Of a DNA stretch of 8,708 nucleotides, positions 1 through 7,023 are shown in pieces. The stretch is from Planctomycetaceae bacterium (GTDB lineage Bacteria; Planctomycetota; Planctomycetia; Planctomycetales; Planctomycetaceae), in assembly GCA_020426065.1 (NCBI GenBank), contig JAGQQT010000147.1, positions 1-8,708 on the forward strand, written 5' to 3'. The notes under the pieces were generated by a model that had not been told where the DNA came from, ran no database searches, and saw only the letters and a list, made by a program, of their open reading frames with translations. The position numbers and the translations under genes were made by a program. Position 1 is the first letter of the stretch. Every line of letters begins with the position of its first letter.

Positions 1-24
1 TTGAGCAGAGATGTCGTGAGGAAG

Positions 25-357
25 TCAGAATGGATGCGAGTGCTGACAGCGAACCAGCCGAACTCCTTGGGGAAGGCGAAACAGTGTGTCGGTCCAGGTA
101 TGGCCGTCGAACTCATAGGCGACCTGCAGTGCTGGTAACTCCCCTTGTCGGACCTGCTCGATTCCCTGAGTAAGTGTCAGAGGTGTTGAGGAGGCATTCT
201 GCCGAGAACCGTTCTTGCCGGTGACACTATGCACGATAGTCAACGCACTCAGATCAGCCGCCAATGCTGCCAATTCTTCAAATGACAGCATTGCCTGCAC
301 TATTTCCGGCATCGGGGGGCCGTCTGGTGTGGAGCGTGAGAGTTGAACATTGCTCAT
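25..357 (-). CDS. Hypothetical protein, last visible gene of the nap operon
   Basis: This is a 110-residue protein I do not recognise. Its ATG (357) overlaps the TGA of the napB-like gene in the sequence ATGA, so it is very likely translated by coupling and belongs to the nap operon. It has no signal peptide, membrane segment or haem motif, so a cytoplasmic location is expected. The N-terminal half is hydrophobic and helical in character (residues about 18-42, rich in Leu and Ala). The C-terminal half looks like short beta strands with aromatic residues (VAYEFDGHTWTDTLFRL) and ends in a Cys/His-containing tail (CQHSHPF). Four-bp overlaps throughout the operon favour a role in making or regulating the reductase, but that is inference from position only. 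The ORF itself is well supported; its function is unknown. Confidence 0.75.
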   Translation of the reverse strand: MSNVQLSRSTPDGPPMPEIVQAMLSFEELAALAADLSALTIVHSVTGKNGSRQNASSTPLTLTQGIEQVRQGELPALQVAYEFDGHTWTDTLFRLPQGVRLVRCQHSHPF

Positions 358-1190
358 TGTTGCGTCTCAGGCTGACCGCTGGACGAGGCTGATTCTGGCG
401 ATGCGCTGGCTGACAGCTGAGGCGTCATGGCACTGACACCCAAAGCGAATCCGGGGTGCCAGTCCTGTGCTGCCGAAGAGGCATGGCATTGGACACAGTT
501 TTTCAGCCAGGGATGCGTGGTTCGCAAGCCGGGGCGAGCAACCAGTCCGTGACAGCTCATGCAGTCGGACCGCATCTGCATCGTGTGGGGAATTGTCGGC
601 GGTGCACCGGGAGAGAGGCGATCTCCGGCTCCGGCCCGCAGCTTGCCCTCAAATTTGTTGTCGGGTATCTCCTGAGCGATGAAACTTTCTGCAAAAGGGA
701 AGTCAGTCACCGCTTCGACGTGACATTGCGTGCAACTGGCGTAATGCGGATGACTGACCTTGGAGGCAATCCGATCTCCCAACTTCATTCCCTCTGCATG
801 ACACACCAGACAGTTCGAATAAGTTTGTTGTTGAATCGGGTGTGGCACAACGGGCGGCGCACCATCGAAAGCCCTCGTACGCAGGCGGTCAATCAGCGCA
901 TCGTTCTTCATCTCCGCTGTGCGATGCACCGGATCAAACAACCCGGGAGAGTTTTGCTTCAACATTGAGAAGTCGCTCTTCCAGTCGAAATTGGCTGTCG
1001 CCTCAATCACGTAATAGCTGGGAGCGAAGCGGACAGTCGTGGGAACATGGGGTCTCTCGACGGTCATCCGGCTAACAGGCTCGACCGGTTCGGAGATTCC
1101 AATGAGGAACCCTACCAGCCCGACACCCACCGCAACGGCACCAAAAATCGTGAAATTCCGCCTGATCGGGACTGGTTTAGCCTCGCTCAT
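354..1190 (-). CDS. napB: NapB-like tetrahaem cytochrome c, membrane-anchored, with duplicated dihaem module
   Basis: This 278-residue electron-transfer subunit should pass electrons to NapA in the periplasm. The start chosen is the ATG at 1190, which overlaps the napA stop as ATGA; an extension to 1253 would run inside napA. Residues about 12-32 form one hydrophobic segment with Arg residues before it and no clear cleavage site, so it is probably an uncleaved anchor. Four CxxCH haem sites are visible: C127-H131, C153-H157, C210-H214 and C232-H236. Ordinary NapB has two haems. Here the NapB signature (GAPPxxPH, CxxCH, then a His-Pro shortly before CxQCH) occurs twice, at residues 109-158 and 194-237, which points to an internal tandem duplication. 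His117, His147 or His149, His202 and His226 are candidate distal ligands. The tail from about 255 is low-complexity Ser/Ala/Gln. NapB family membership is sure; the naming of this enlarged form is slightly less so. Confidence 0.88.
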   Translation of the reverse strand: MSEAKPVPIRRNFTIFGAVAVGVGLVGFLIGISEPVEPVSRMTVERPHVPTTVRFAPSYYVIEATANFDWKSDFSMLKQNSPGLFDPVHRTAEMKNDALIDRLRTRAFDGAPPVVPHPIQQQTYSNCLVCHAEGMKLGDRIASKVSHPHYASCTQCHVEAVTDFPFAESFIAQEIPDNKFEGKLRAGAGDRLSPGAPPTIPHTMQMRSDCMSCHGLVARPGLRTTHPWLKNCVQCHASSAAQDWHPGFALGVSAMTPQLSASASPESASSSGQPETQQ

Positions 1191-3610
1191 AACGTCACCC
1201 GTTCGATGCGGGCAGCGCACTTCTTGTAGTCCGGCTCCTTGCTGAAAGGACAATGTGCTTCAAGAGTCAACTGGTTGACGAGCAGCTTCTCATCGAAGAA
1301 GGGGACGAACAGATGCCCCGGCGGGCAACTGGCTCGGCCATCTATCCAGGCAGGCAACGTCAACTCACCCCGTCGGGTGATCAGCTTCACCGCATCGCCA
1401 TTGCGAATGCCCAGCTCAGAAGCATCATCACGATTGATCTCGACATAGGCGGTCGGCATGGCCTTTTGCAACTGCGGAATACGCATTGTCATTGTGCCGG
1501 TGTGCCAATGTTCCAAGACGCGGCCGGTGTCGAGCCAAAACGGAAACTCCTCATCTGGAACTTCCGGAGGGACCACATAGGGGCGGAACCAGATCAACGC
1601 ACGATCATCACCGGTTACGGAGTGGTAAAACTGAAAGCGTTTGGCCGGTTCGACGTAGGGATCGGTCCCTTCGACGAATCGGTAACGCGTCTCTTTCCAG
1701 GTTCCGTCTTGCAACTCAACGACTGGCCACCGCAGACCACGTGCTTTCGCCAGCACAGGGTAGGGTGCGAGGTCCTTATGTTTGATACGCGTGAACTGGC
1801 GATACTCTTCGTAGAGCCGCTCGTCGATGTTGATGTCGTAGTAATGCTCCCACTCCCAGAGAGGGATTTCCGATCCGGATTCATCGCGTTGAGTGAACAG
1901 GAAGTTTCCGTCGCGATCTTTCATCCCTTCGTGATTCAGCTCGAACAACTTGTGGGCGACGGCAATCATCTGCCAGCAATCGTCGCGGGCTTCGCCGGGG
2001 GGTGAGACCATCCGATACCACTGCTGTGTACGACGCTCTGAGTTTCCGAAGATCCCGTTCTTTTCGACCCACATCGCCGAGGGCAAAATGAGATCGGCCA
2101 GTTCCGTGGTGGCGGTGGGATAGACATCGGAGACGATCAGGAATTTGCCGTCGAGATCCGCCTTGCGATTGAACAACTTGTGCAGGTTCGGCAGCGATTG
2201 ACCGGGATTGGTAACCTGCACCCAGAGGGTATCTAATGCGCCTTCCGTGTCTGATGGGGAGCAGAATTTCTCCCACATTAAAACGGTGTGATAACCGGGC
2301 TGCGGATTGATGCGTCCTGCAGGCAATTTCCAGTTCTCTTCCGCAATCTGCCGTCCTTTCTCGTCGTCGACTCGCAATCCACCAGGGAGCGCGTGAGCCA
2401 GCGTTCCCACTTCACGAACTGTGCCACAGGCGGAAGGCTGACCGGTCAACGACTGCGGCCCGTCACCAGGGCGACCAAAGTGTCCGCTCAGTAAGTGAAT
2501 GGCGTGCAGGAGGTTATTCATCGCAGTCCCCTGCGTATGCTGATTCACCCCCATGCACCACAGGCTGAGAACCTTTCGGGACTTATCAGCGAAGCGGTCA
2601 GCCAGCAACGTCAACTGTTGCGGTGAGAGTCCACTGATCTCGGATGTCCTTTCGATCGTGTACTGCGAGACTTCCGCACGATACTGCTCGAACGTGATCG
2701 GCTCGCCTTTGAGTGAGGCTGGCGTTCCCGGACCACGGAAGTTACAGAAGCCTTCGACAAACTCGCGATCCCAGGCGTTACGCTCAATTAACTGGTGGGC
2801 AATGCAATTGGCAATCGCAAGGTCCGACTGCGGCTGCATCACCAGAACATGATTCGCCTGCTGGCTCGTGCGAGTATGACGAGTCGTCAGGTCAATCAGT
2901 TCGATACTTTCGCCGCGCAGCCGACGGTCAACAACGCGACTGAACAGCACCGGGTGCATTTCCGCAAAGTTGTTGCCCCACAGTAGCAGCGTATCGCAAT
3001 GATCGAGGTCGTCATAACAGTTGTAAGGTTCGTCAACACCGAACGTGCTGATGTATCCTGTTACCGCCGAAGCCATGCACAAGCGGGCATTCGGATCGAT
3101 GTGATTGTTCGACAGTCCTCCCTTGATGAACTTGTTGGCAGCGTAACCTTCCGGAATGGTCCACTGGCCGCTGCCATAAATGGCGAACTTCTGCGGAGCA
3201 GTGTGAATCCTTTCCGCAATGACCGCGATGGCCTCGTCCCAGGAGATCGGGACGAGTTCGCCGTTCTTCCGCAAGAGGGGCGTTTTCAGACGGTCAGCAC
3301 CGTAAAGCACCATGCCGACATGATACCCCTTTACGCACAACAAACCCTTATTGACTTCCGCTTGCCGGTCACCGGTCACCGCCACAACTTTGCCATCCTG
3401 CACACCGACCATCACGTGACAACCCGTTCCGCAGAAGCGGCAAGGGGCTTTGTCCCAGGTCACATTCGGCAAAACCGGTAGCTCGTTCCCACCGGGCGGA
3501 ACGGGATTCACCGCTTCACCAAACACTGAGTCGGCCGCCAATGCGGATGCAGCGGCCATCGCTGCTGACTTCAGGAAGTTTCGACGCGAAGTTGTTGCAT
3601 TCGCACTCAT
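1187..3610 (-). CDS. napA: Periplasmic nitrate reductase, catalytic Mo-bisMGD subunit
   Basis: NapA reduces nitrate to nitrite in the periplasm, taking electrons from NapB. The 807-residue product is close to the family length (about 830 in E. coli). A Tat signal is present (SRRNFLKS at residues 8-15, then an Ala-rich stretch). The [4Fe-4S] ligands are C57, C60, C64 and C92, and the conserved K94 follows in CVKG. The Mo-ligating cysteine is C178 in DPNARLCMASAV. Other NapA hallmarks are the IYGSGQWTIPEGYAA block, SLTGQPSACGTVREVGT, TGRVLEHWHTGTMT, and a C-terminal end resembling LTLxAxxPxSKExDxKKCA. The ATG at 3610 was chosen because it follows a strong GAGGAGGAAG ribosome site, gives the Tat signal directly and overlaps the napD stop as ATGA. 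Its own TGA overlaps the next ATG. No frameshift or missing ligand was seen. This is a dissimilatory (respiratory or redox-balancing) enzyme rather than an assimilatory Nas, judged by napD, napB and the export signal. Confidence 0.97.
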   Translation of the reverse strand: MSANATTSRRNFLKSAAMAAASALAADSVFGEAVNPVPPGGNELPVLPNVTWDKAPCRFCGTGCHVMVGVQDGKVVAVTGDRQAEVNKGLLCVKGYHVGMVLYGADRLKTPLLRKNGELVPISWDEAIAVIAERIHTAPQKFAIYGSGQWTIPEGYAANKFIKGGLSNNHIDPNARLCMASAVTGYISTFGVDEPYNCYDDLDHCDTLLLWGNNFAEMHPVLFSRVVDRRLRGESIELIDLTTRHTRTSQQANHVLVMQPQSDLAIANCIAHQLIERNAWDREFVEGFCNFRGPGTPASLKGEPITFEQYRAEVSQYTIERTSEISGLSPQQLTLLADRFADKSRKVLSLWCMGVNQHTQGTAMNNLLHAIHLLSGHFGRPGDGPQSLTGQPSACGTVREVGTLAHALPGGLRVDDEKGRQIAEENWKLPAGRINPQPGYHTVLMWEKFCSPSDTEGALDTLWVQVTNPGQSLPNLHKLFNRKADLDGKFLIVSDVYPTATTELADLILPSAMWVEKNGIFGNSERRTQQWYRMVSPPGEARDDCWQMIAVAHKLFELNHEGMKDRDGNFLFTQRDESGSEIPLWEWEHYYDINIDERLYEEYRQFTRIKHKDLAPYPVLAKARGLRWPVVELQDGTWKETRYRFVEGTDPYVEPAKRFQFYHSVTGDDRALIWFRPYVVPPEVPDEEFPFWLDTGRVLEHWHTGTMTMRIPQLQKAMPTAYVEINRDDASELGIRNGDAVKLITRRGELTLPAWIDGRASCPPGHLFVPFFDEKLLVNQLTLEAHCPFSKEPDYKKCAARIERVTL

Positions 3611-3939
3611 TTGGCTTCCTCCTCGCCAACGAATAATCCTGGCATTCCACAACCTACCGCAAGGGGAGACGGTGCTCCATCCGAGTCGATCTTGAGTGCT
3701 TCGTCGGACTCGTCGAAACTGACGAATGCCAGTTCCACATGCTGCACGCCGGGCAGTGATTCAATCCATTGATACCAGTAGCGGGATGTCACTCCGTCGG
3801 AAGCTTCGATCACGACCGGCAAGCGGACGCCACGAGCTTCTCCCAGCGTGATCACTGCGATTGCCCGCAGTGACTCTGTTATTGCCAGAGCACGTTTTGA
3901 ATCGGACGGGAGTGTCACCACCAAACTGCTGATCCACAC
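3607..3939 (-). CDS. napD: NapD-type chaperone for NapA maturation
   Basis: NapD is a small cytoplasmic protein that binds the Tat signal of NapA and delays export until the molybdenum cofactor is in place. The 110-residue product starts MWISSLVV, the first strand of the ferredoxin-like NapD fold. It continues with a helix (SKRALAITESLRAI), a strand with VVIEAS, a helix around WYQWIESLPGVQHVELAFVSFDE, and a longer than usual acidic tail ending GEEEAK; typical NapD proteins are about 80-95 residues. The start is a GTG at 3939 preceded by CAGGA at a normal distance. The ATG of napA overlaps its stop as ATGA. It is the first gene of the leftward operon, and a candidate promoter lies about 45 bp upstream. 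Assignment rests on N-terminal similarity, size and its place directly before napA. Confidence 0.85.
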   Translation of the reverse strand: MWISSLVVTLPSDSKRALAITESLRAIAVITLGEARGVRLPVVIEASDGVTSRYWYQWIESLPGVQHVELAFVSFDESDEALKIDSDGAPSPLAVGCGMPGLFVGEEEAK

Positions 3940-3985
3940 GGTGAATTTCCTGAATTCTGGACGGCTCGGATTTCAAGCAACCTGA

Positions 3986-4014
3986 AAGATATCGGACTCT
4001 TTTTAAAAATACAA
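3986..4014 (-). promoter_or_regulatory. Candidate promoter of the napD-napA-napB operon
   Basis: Read on the minus strand, TTGTAT (4014-4009) and TATCTT (3991-3986) are separated by exactly 17 bp and resemble sigma-70 -35 and -10 boxes. Transcription would start near 3980 and give a leader of about 40 nt before the GTG of napD. The -35 box lies inside one arm of the inverted repeat. This is pattern matching only. Confidence 0.4.
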
Positions 4015-4043
4015 GAATTACAGTTCTTGATTTCTTGTATTTT
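4006..4043. promoter_or_regulatory. Perfect 12-bp inverted repeat, candidate shared operator of both operons
   Basis: The arms are AAAATACAAGAA (4006-4017) and TTCTTGTATTTT (4032-4043), an exact match around a 14-bp spacer. A third copy of the core, TTCTTG, sits in the spacer at 4024-4029. It forms a shorter dyad with CAAGAA (4012-4017, 6-bp gap) and a direct repeat with TTCTTG (4032-4037, 8-bp period). Each arm carries an outward-facing TTGTAT. The site lies midway in the divergent intergenic region, as expected for a regulator controlling both operons. It does not match the FNR (TTGAT-N4-ATCAA) or NnrR/Dnr-type consensus, so the regulator cannot be named. Confidence 0.55.
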
Positions 4044-4063
4044 AAGAATACTGCCGATAATCT
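4035..4063 (+). promoter_or_regulatory. Candidate promoter of the cytochrome-FeS-NrfD operon
   Basis: TTGTAT (4035-4040) is the mirror image of the -35 box proposed for napD. Two -10 candidates overlap: GATAAT (4056-4061, 15-bp spacing) and TAATCT (4058-4063, 17-bp spacing). The first is closer to consensus and the second has better spacing. The leader before the ATG at 4124 would be about 55 nt. Confidence is low. Confidence 0.33.
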
Positions 4064-4123
4064 GGTAAATGACAGCGTTCCTGCCCAGTCATTGGCTCAT
4101 GTAATCAGTGAAGCTACGGCATT

Positions 4124-4792
4124 ATGGATCGAGAATCACATACCAATTCCGGACCGTTCCTCCTGGTGCTGGCTGTGCTTCTGGTGCTCCAGGGTTGTTC
4201 AGAGCCGATCGACAATTCGGTAGAATCTGTCGCGGCGAATTCAACTCTCGAACCGCTGTTCGCGACGGTCATTCGAGAGCCCCCGGTGCCACACGGCGTG
4301 CGTGCGGTAGCCCCGAACGGTGAAGAAGTGAGTCTCCAGTGCAACGCCTGTCACTCGGTTCGCGCTCACAACTTAAAGTCTGCTTCGGCCGTAGACCTGG
4401 ATGAGTTTCATCAAGGGATGCACTACCAGCATGGAAGTCTGACTTGCGTGAGTTGTCATCAGCCAGACGATGGCTACTCCAGCCTGCGACTGGCTGACGG
4501 AACATCAATCGCGTTTTTCGAATCCATCCAGCTCTGCGGACAATGCCATGGACCCCAGTTGCGTGACTATGAACACGGTGCTCACGGCGGCATGACGGGG
4601 TACTGGGACCTCACACGCGGCGGGCGAGAACGGAATCATTGCCTGCACTGTCACGATGCCCACAAGCCAGCGTATGCGGACTTTCAGCCGGTCGCTCCTC
4701 CCCGTGATCGATTCGCTCCTGCAAACCATCATGCAGAGTCGAGCGAAGCGTTCCATGCGACTTCGGGTCTGGGAGATTCACACCATGAATAA
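4124..4792 (+). CDS. Tetrahaem c-type cytochrome lipoprotein, partner of FeS/NrfD quinol dehydrogenase
   Basis: This 222-residue periplasmic electron carrier is predicted to be attached to a membrane by lipid. After a short polar start there is a hydrophobic signal (residues 11-24) ending in the lipobox VLQGC, so the mature protein should begin at C25. Four CxxCH haem sites follow: C73-H77, C108-H112, C138-H142 and C173-H177. Many extra histidines (for example H96, H100, H103, H151, H154) could act as second axial ligands. The segment CLHCHDAHKP followed by a Pro-rich stretch is, from memory, typical of multihaem cytochromes encoded next to FeS/NrfD modules. The C-terminus is His-rich. The ATG at 4124 is the only start in frame, because a stop (TGA 4109-4111) lies just upstream; its ribosome site is weak. 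The gene overlaps the next by 8 bp. It is not NapC/NrfH-like, since it has a lipobox rather than an N-terminal anchor. The likely role is to carry electrons from the FeS protein to the NapB-like cytochrome. Confidence 0.88.
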   Translation: MDRESHTNSGPFLLVLAVLLVLQGCSEPIDNSVESVAANSTLEPLFATVIREPPVPHGVRAVAPNGEEVSLQCNACHSVRAHNLKSASAVDLDEFHQGMHYQHGSLTCVSCHQPDDGYSSLRLADGTSIAFFESIQLCGQCHGPQLRDYEHGAHGGMTGYWDLTRGGRERNHCLHCHDAHKPAYADFQPVAPPRDRFAPANHHAESSEAFHATSGLGDSHHE

Positions 4793-5729
4793 TCTGAATT
4801 CGATGCCCGAACTCCCCATTCTCAACGATCAGCCAACGGGTCGCCGGAGTTTTCTCAAAGCCTGTGGGGCCACATTAGGTCTCGCCGCCTGGGCGACCGC
4901 ACTTCGTCCACTCACAGAATGGACAGAAGATTTAAATGTCGATGAGTTTCTGCAGAAACACTATCGCGAGCTGACGGCCGACCAGAAGCAGGCCGTCTTC
5001 AAGCGACTCGAAGCCGAAACGAAAGAGAACTATGGCGCTGATGTTCACATTACTGATTCCCAACCGATTCCAGGTGTTCAGTTTGCCTATGCGCTCAACT
5101 TGAGCATCTGTATCGGCTGCCGCAAGTGCGCTGAAGCCTGCCACATTGAAAACAACCACGATCGAACGACGAACAATTCCTACATCCGCGTGTTCGAGAT
5201 GCAAATGGGAGGCATCGACTTCGAGAAAGGTAACGCCACGTACGATCATCCCGTGCCACAGCCCGGTAAGTTCTACATGCCGGTTCAGTGTCAGCAGTGT
5301 GAAAATCCGCCTTGTGTGACGGCTTGCCCCATCGAAGCGACATGGCAGGAGGACGATGGCATCGTCGTTGTGGATTACAACTGGTGCATCGGTTGCCGCT
5401 ACTGCGAAGCGGCCTGCCCGTACCACGCCCGTCGGTTCAACTGGGAAAAGCCTGAAATTCCTGCCGAGGAGATCAACCCGCAGCAGGGTTATCTGTCGAA
5501 TCGCATTCGCCCACAGGGAGTCATGGAGAAGTGTACGTTCTGCCTGCATCGGACCCGCGAAGGACGGATGCCGGCCTGCCTCGAAGCCTGTCCCACCGGA
5601 GCACGAGTATTCGGGAACGTTCTTGATCCTGACTCCGAGATTCGCTGGGTGATCGAAAACAAGCGAACCTTTGTCCTCAAGGAAGAACTCGGCACCAAGC
5701 CTCGGTTCTACTATTTCTTCGATGAGTAG
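4785..5729 (+). CDS. Tat-exported ferredoxin-like protein with four [4Fe-4S] clusters (NrfC/PsrB/DsrO type)
   Basis: This 314-residue iron-sulfur subunit relays electrons between the membrane quinol site of NrfD and a periplasmic acceptor. A Tat motif, GRRSFLKACG (residues 19-28), precedes a hydrophobic stretch, so it should lie outside the cytoplasmic membrane. Residues about 50-85 form a charged helical spacer. The 16 cluster cysteines are grouped as C109/112/115/119, C169/172/177/181, C201/204/207/211 and C250/253/265/269, the usual pattern of this family, including the long CxxC-x11-C spacing in the last group. The ATG at 4785 was chosen because GGGAGA lies 8 bp upstream and it overlaps the cytochrome gene by only 8 bp; ATG 4803 is possible but would shorten the leader. 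It overlaps the NrfD gene by 8 bp. NapG is another FeS partner of Nap, but this protein pairs with NrfD rather than NapH, so I give no nap symbol. Confidence 0.92.
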   Translation: MNNLNSMPELPILNDQPTGRRSFLKACGATLGLAAWATALRPLTEWTEDLNVDEFLQKHYRELTADQKQAVFKRLEAETKENYGADVHITDSQPIPGVQFAYALNLSICIGCRKCAEACHIENNHDRTTNNSYIRVFEMQMGGIDFEKGNATYDHPVPQPGKFYMPVQCQQCENPPCVTACPIEATWQEDDGIVVVDYNWCIGCRYCEAACPYHARRFNWEKPEIPAEEINPQQGYLSNRIRPQGVMEKCTFCLHRTREGRMPACLEACPTGARVFGNVLDPDSEIRWVIENKRTFVLKEELGTKPRFYYFFDE

Positions 5730-7023
5730 CCCATTGATGACCTCGACTCCGGCAGCCGCTGCTGCACCGGGCATCCAGCGAGATGCCATCCGCTCCTATC
5801 CCGGCTTCCTTTGGAAGGCGCTCGGCGTCGCCACCAATGGGACATGGTTGTTCTACGGCTGGATGACTTTATTGACCGCGATCGCCCTCGTCGGAGCTAA
5901 TGCGTGGGCCGTCCAGGTCCGAGATGGCATGATCGTGACGAACATGTCCGATCATGTGAGCTGGGGACTTTACATCGCGAATTTCACGTTCTGCGTCGGC
6001 TTGGCTGCGGGGGGAGTGATGATGGTCATTCCTGCTTATCTTTACGACGACGAAGAGATGCACGGCCTCGTCATCATCGGCGAAGCGGTCGCCGTTGCGG
6101 CAATCATCATGAGCACGCTCAGCGTCGTCGTCGATCTGGGACGCCCCGATCGCTTCTGGCACCTCATTCCCGGCATCGGAAAGTTCAACTGGCCCATGTC
6201 GATGTTGACATGGGATATCATCGTGCTCAATGGCTATCTCGTCATCAACCTGCACATTGTTGGCTACCTGCTGTATATGAAGTACCTCGGAAGAAAACCC
6301 AATCCGAATTGGTACGTTCCTTTTGTGTTTCTCTCGATTATCTGGGCAATCAGTATTCATACAGTGACTGCATTTCTGTACTGCGGTCTGGGCGGGCGAC
6401 CGTTCTGGAATACCTCGCTCCTCGCTCCTCGATTTCTTGCTTCGGCATTTGTGAGTGGTCCCGCCTTCATCTTGTTGGTTCTCCGTGTCTTAAGGATGAC
6501 GACAGGCTGGCAGTGGTCACCACGACCTGCTCAAACGCTTATCCAGATTATCCGCGTGGCCATGTCGATCAACCTGCTCATGCTGGCGAGTGAACTCTTC
6601 ACACTTTTTTATACTGGCAGTGGGCATGCGGCGGCGGCGCGGTATTTGTTCTTCGGAAGTCATGGTGCCAATGGGCTGGTAGCCTGGATCTGGACTGCGA
6701 TCGCCCTGAATCTCATCGGAACAGTGCTATTTTTCCAACCGGCGGCCTTGGAACGCAGCTGGCTCAGAATTGCCGCTTGCCTGTGCTGTATCGTGGGAAT
6801 CTGGATTGAGAAAGGGATGGGGCTTGTGATTCCCGGCTTCATCCCCTCCACCCTCCACGAAGTTGTCGAGTACGCTCCCAGCATGACCGAGTGGAAGATC
6901 ACCACCGGCATTCTGGCCTTTGGCCTGCTCGTACTCACGCTGCTGGTCAAACTCATCGCGGCGGTTGAACTCAAACAGATCTCCCAGCCCAAAGGTTCTG
7001 GCACCACAGAGGCTCAAGCATGA
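5722..7023 (+). CDS. nrfD: NrfD/PsrC-family membrane quinol dehydrogenase subunit
   Basis: This 433-residue integral membrane protein should bind and oxidise menaquinol and hand electrons to the FeS protein encoded just upstream. About ten hydrophobic segments can be read, near residues 42-64, 80-107, 114-138, 165-188, 197-222, 236-258, 278-298, 316-338, 346-372 and 392-415. NrfD-type features include SWGLYIANFTFCVGLAAGG at the second helix, VVVDLGRPDRFW after the third, and APRFLASAFVSGPA at the sixth. The start is taken as the ATG at 5722, which overlaps the FeS gene by 8 bp. There is no clear ribosome site, which fits coupling to the upstream gene; an upstream TTG (5671) and an ATG at 5737 are alternatives. 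The stop overlaps a following ATG as ATGA. The nrfD symbol is used for the family only: no nitrite reductase gene is visible. Confidence 0.9.
   Translation: MSSPLMTSTPAAAAAPGIQRDAIRSYPGFLWKALGVATNGTWLFYGWMTLLTAIALVGANAWAVQVRDGMIVTNMSDHVSWGLYIANFTFCVGLAAGGVMMVIPAYLYDDEEMHGLVIIGEAVAVAAIIMSTLSVVVDLGRPDRFWHLIPGIGKFNWPMSMLTWDIIVLNGYLVINLHIVGYLLYMKYLGRKPNPNWYVPFVFLSIIWAISIHTVTAFLYCGLGGRPFWNTSLLAPRFLASAFVSGPAFILLVLRVLRMTTGWQWSPRPAQTLIQIIRVAMSINLLMLASELFTLFYTGSGHAAAARYLFFGSHGANGLVAWIWTAIALNLIGTVLFFQPAALERSWLRIAACLCCIVGIWIEKGMGLVIPGFIPSTLHEVVEYAPSMTEWKITTGILAFGLLVLTLLVKLIAAVELKQISQPKGSGTTEAQA

Noticed and set aside
456..968. Plus-strand ORF antisense to the napB-like gene
   Set aside because: The opposite strand carries four CxxCH motifs and NapB signatures; this ORF is a shadow of that coding frame.
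1253..2005. Long plus-strand ORF (250 codons) antisense to napA
   Set aside because: It lies wholly inside napA in the opposite frame; napA has full family motifs, and this product has none.
4018..4040. FNR-type site suggested by TTGAT at 4027-4031
   Set aside because: The second half-site after four bases is TGTAT, not ATCAA, so the FNR consensus is not met.
4124..4792. Naming the tetrahaem lipoprotein napC
   Set aside because: It has four haems like NapC but carries a lipobox and lacks the NapC/NrfH N-terminal anchor and haem arrangement.
4932..5789. Long minus-strand ORF (285 codons) antisense to the FeS protein gene
   Set aside because: The plus strand encodes 16 correctly spaced cluster cysteines; the antisense product shows no family features.
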